From JALSIF01 sp026981635 [NCBI: bacterium] (GTDB lineage Bacteria > 4484-113 > JALSIF01), in NCBI GenBank assembly GCA_026981635.1, contig JALSIF010000042.1, forward strand, positions 1 through 5,428: 5,428 bases of DNA, read 5' to 3'. The notes below the pieces were generated by a model, which had not been told where the DNA came from, ran no database searches, and saw only the letters and a list, made by a program, of their open reading frames with translations. Below, piece after piece: positions 4,241 through 5,428 of the stretch; position 1 is the stretch's first letter; each line of letters begins with the position of its first letter. The translations under genes and the position numbers were made by a program.

Positions 4241-5428
4241 CTATTTGAGCTTCACGTCAAAGCGCTTATAGCCCATCACCACGGTGGGGGTGTCGGGGTA
4301 GGCAACTTCGGTTTTCCTCACCGAGGGGAGGAAGCCCTCATCGTCGCGCAGGCGCTCGCTGGGGTTTATGAGCTCAACGATGAGGAGATCATTGGTCTCC
4401 GGGGGGAAGAGCAGGGCAAGCACCTCCTCGCCCGTCTCCGGTGGGGGCGGCTGGTGGTAGCGCACCACCCGCCGGGCCTCCTCCTTGAGCTTCTCCAGGT
4501 AGGCGGGGTAGACGTCGTGCTGGTAGGGGAGGGTTCCGCTTCCTCCCCTGACCTGGATCACCCAGCGGCCCGGCCTGACCTCTCCGTGGCGCTCAACCTG
4601 GTCGCCTGAGAGCACCACCAGCCGCTCCTCCTCCTTGCCGTGGTAGGGGAAGAGCTTCACCCTAACCGCCAGGGTGGCCTTGGTGGAGACTTCGTAGCTC
4701 CCGTCGGCGGCAGGCTTTAGGGGCTTAAACTCACCCTCCTCCATCACCCCCAGCTCGGCACCGGAGATGCGGGCGGTGCGGCGCTTTTGGGTGAAGTCTG
4801 CACTAATGCTTACCCCCTCCAGCTTGAATTCCTCCCGGTCGTTGAAGAAGAGCTTGCGCAGGGCCTGGGAGAGCTCTCCCGAGGCGGCAGCCACCGCAAA
4901 GCTTGAGTGATAGAGGTTGGTGTAGGTGATGGGCTCATCCCGTCCGGCAAGCTTGAGCTCATAGTCCACCTTGACCGTGCCGTAGCTCTCGTTGTCAATT
5001 AGCTTGGTCAGCCCAAACAGGGCAAGCATGGGCAGGTTGTCCACGATGAGGTCGGGGTGGGCGGCAAGCTGATAGATGTCCTCCCCTCCCCGGCCGGTGG
5101 TGGGGTCCTTGGCGGCGACCTTGAGGTTTACAAAGTCACCTTGGTACTCACCCAGAAAGCCGGCCACCCCTTGGAGGCGATCCTCCCGGATGGTCCCCAC
5201 GATGGGTCCTGGCTGGGAGAGTTGCCAGTTGCCGGTTAGGGAGGTGAAGGTGGCAAAGATAAGCTCCTGGGCCAGGGGGAGGTTTACCGTCCCCTTCATG
5301 TCAAGCACCGAGTGCCCGAAGGCGATAAACCGTCCCTGATCGTCAACTGCGGTGAGGGTGCCGGAAATGGAGAGGGGCAGTCCCCCTTTGGCCACCAGCA
5401 GGCTCACTGGCGAACCAGGCTTGAGGGG
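4241..5428 (-). CDS. SpoIVB peptidase S55-domain protein, long form (5' end beyond window)
   Basis: This is the C-terminal 395 residues of a larger protein. The frame is open to the right edge, where it reads PLKPGSPVSLLV, so the apparent GTG start at 5407 is not accepted. The visible part opens with the conserved S55 core GTLTAVDDQGRFIAFGHSVLD, whose FGH histidine (codon 5312-5314) corresponds to the catalytic His of SpoIVB. It continues with IVGTIREDRLQGVAGFLG, typical of the long S55 proteins of Firmicutes and Acidobacteria. In that long family, from memory, the GMSGSP serine motif precedes this core, so it should lie outside the window; no such motif is visible here. The remaining ~250 residues are beta-rich and resemble the C-terminal region of the same family (RTARISGAELGV, then a strand-rich block). 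The family is normally exported; the signal peptide would be off-window. Its substrate is unknown. It is the most upstream visible gene and ends in TAG, 37 bases before the next start. The domain call is fairly sure; protease activity is not. Confidence 0.8.
   Translation of the reverse strand, partial: PLKPGSPVSLLVAKGGLPLSISGTLTAVDDQGRFIAFGHSVLDMKGTVNLPLAQELIFATFTSLTGNWQLSQPGPIVGTIREDRLQGVAGFLGEYQGDFVNLKVAAKDPTTGRGGEDIYQLAAHPDLIVDNLPMLALFGLTKLIDNESYGTVKVDYELKLAGRDEPITYTNLYHSSFAVAAASGELSQALRKLFFNDREEFKLEGVSISADFTQKRRTARISGAELGVMEEGEFKPLKPAADGSYEVSTKATLAVRVKLFPYHGKEEERLVVLSGDQVERHGEVRPGRWVIQVRGGSGTLPYQHDVYPAYLEKLKEEARRVVRYHQPPPPETGEEVLALLFPPETNDLLIVELINPSERLRDDEGFLPSVRKTEVAYPDTPTVVMGYKRFDVKLK

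Noticed and set aside
4112-4609. Plus-strand frame antisense to the S55 gene end
   Set aside because: It has the same Gly/Val/Leu-rich shadow composition, and the minus-strand S55 C-terminal region explains this DNA.

Overview
All eight recognisable genes lie on the minus strand, so the window reads from right to left. Gaps between them are 50 bases or less and two junctions overlap or nearly touch, which suggests one transcription unit or a few stacked ones. No tRNA, rRNA, CRISPR array or insertion sequence was seen, and no gap is long enough to hide another gene. The DNA is GC-rich (low sixties per cent by eye), Arg is often encoded by AGG, and the proteins are rich in Glu and Arg. With a SpoIVB-type (S55) domain and microcompartment vertex proteins, this suggests an anaerobic, possibly thermophilic, Clostridia-like Firmicute. 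That placement is inference and no gene here fixes it.

In order of transcription: (1) the C-terminal part of a long-form SpoIVB peptidase S55-domain protein, cut by the right edge (4241-5428); (2) an unrecognised 119-residue protein whose ribosome binding site lies inside a perfect 7-bp hairpin (3844-4203); (3) prfB, release factor 2, interrupted by an in-frame TGA at a classic +1 programmed frameshift site, so the true start is at 3793 (2662-3793); (4) a secreted, stand-alone 5'-nucleotidase C-terminal domain without its phosphoesterase partner (2014-2643); (5) a PaaI-like hotdog thioesterase (1529-2008); (6) an exported M48 zinc metalloprotease (717-1508); (7, 8) two tandem EutN/CcmL (BMC-P) pentameric vertex proteins (336-683 and 31-333). 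The last 30 bases at the left edge may encode the beginning of a third BMC-P-like segment.

Functionally the window mixes three themes. Three exported proteins (S55 domain, nucleotidase-like domain, M48 protease) point to envelope protein processing or quality control. One gene belongs to translation termination and carries its own feedback device. At the downstream end are two microcompartment vertex genes with no shell-hexamer or enzyme gene visible beside them. Six of the eight stop codons are TAG.

The points most worth a second look are the orphan BMC-P pair with its possible third repeat, the isolated nucleotidase C-domain with altered motifs, the RBS-masking hairpin before the unknown 119-residue gene, and the prfB leader and frameshift region.
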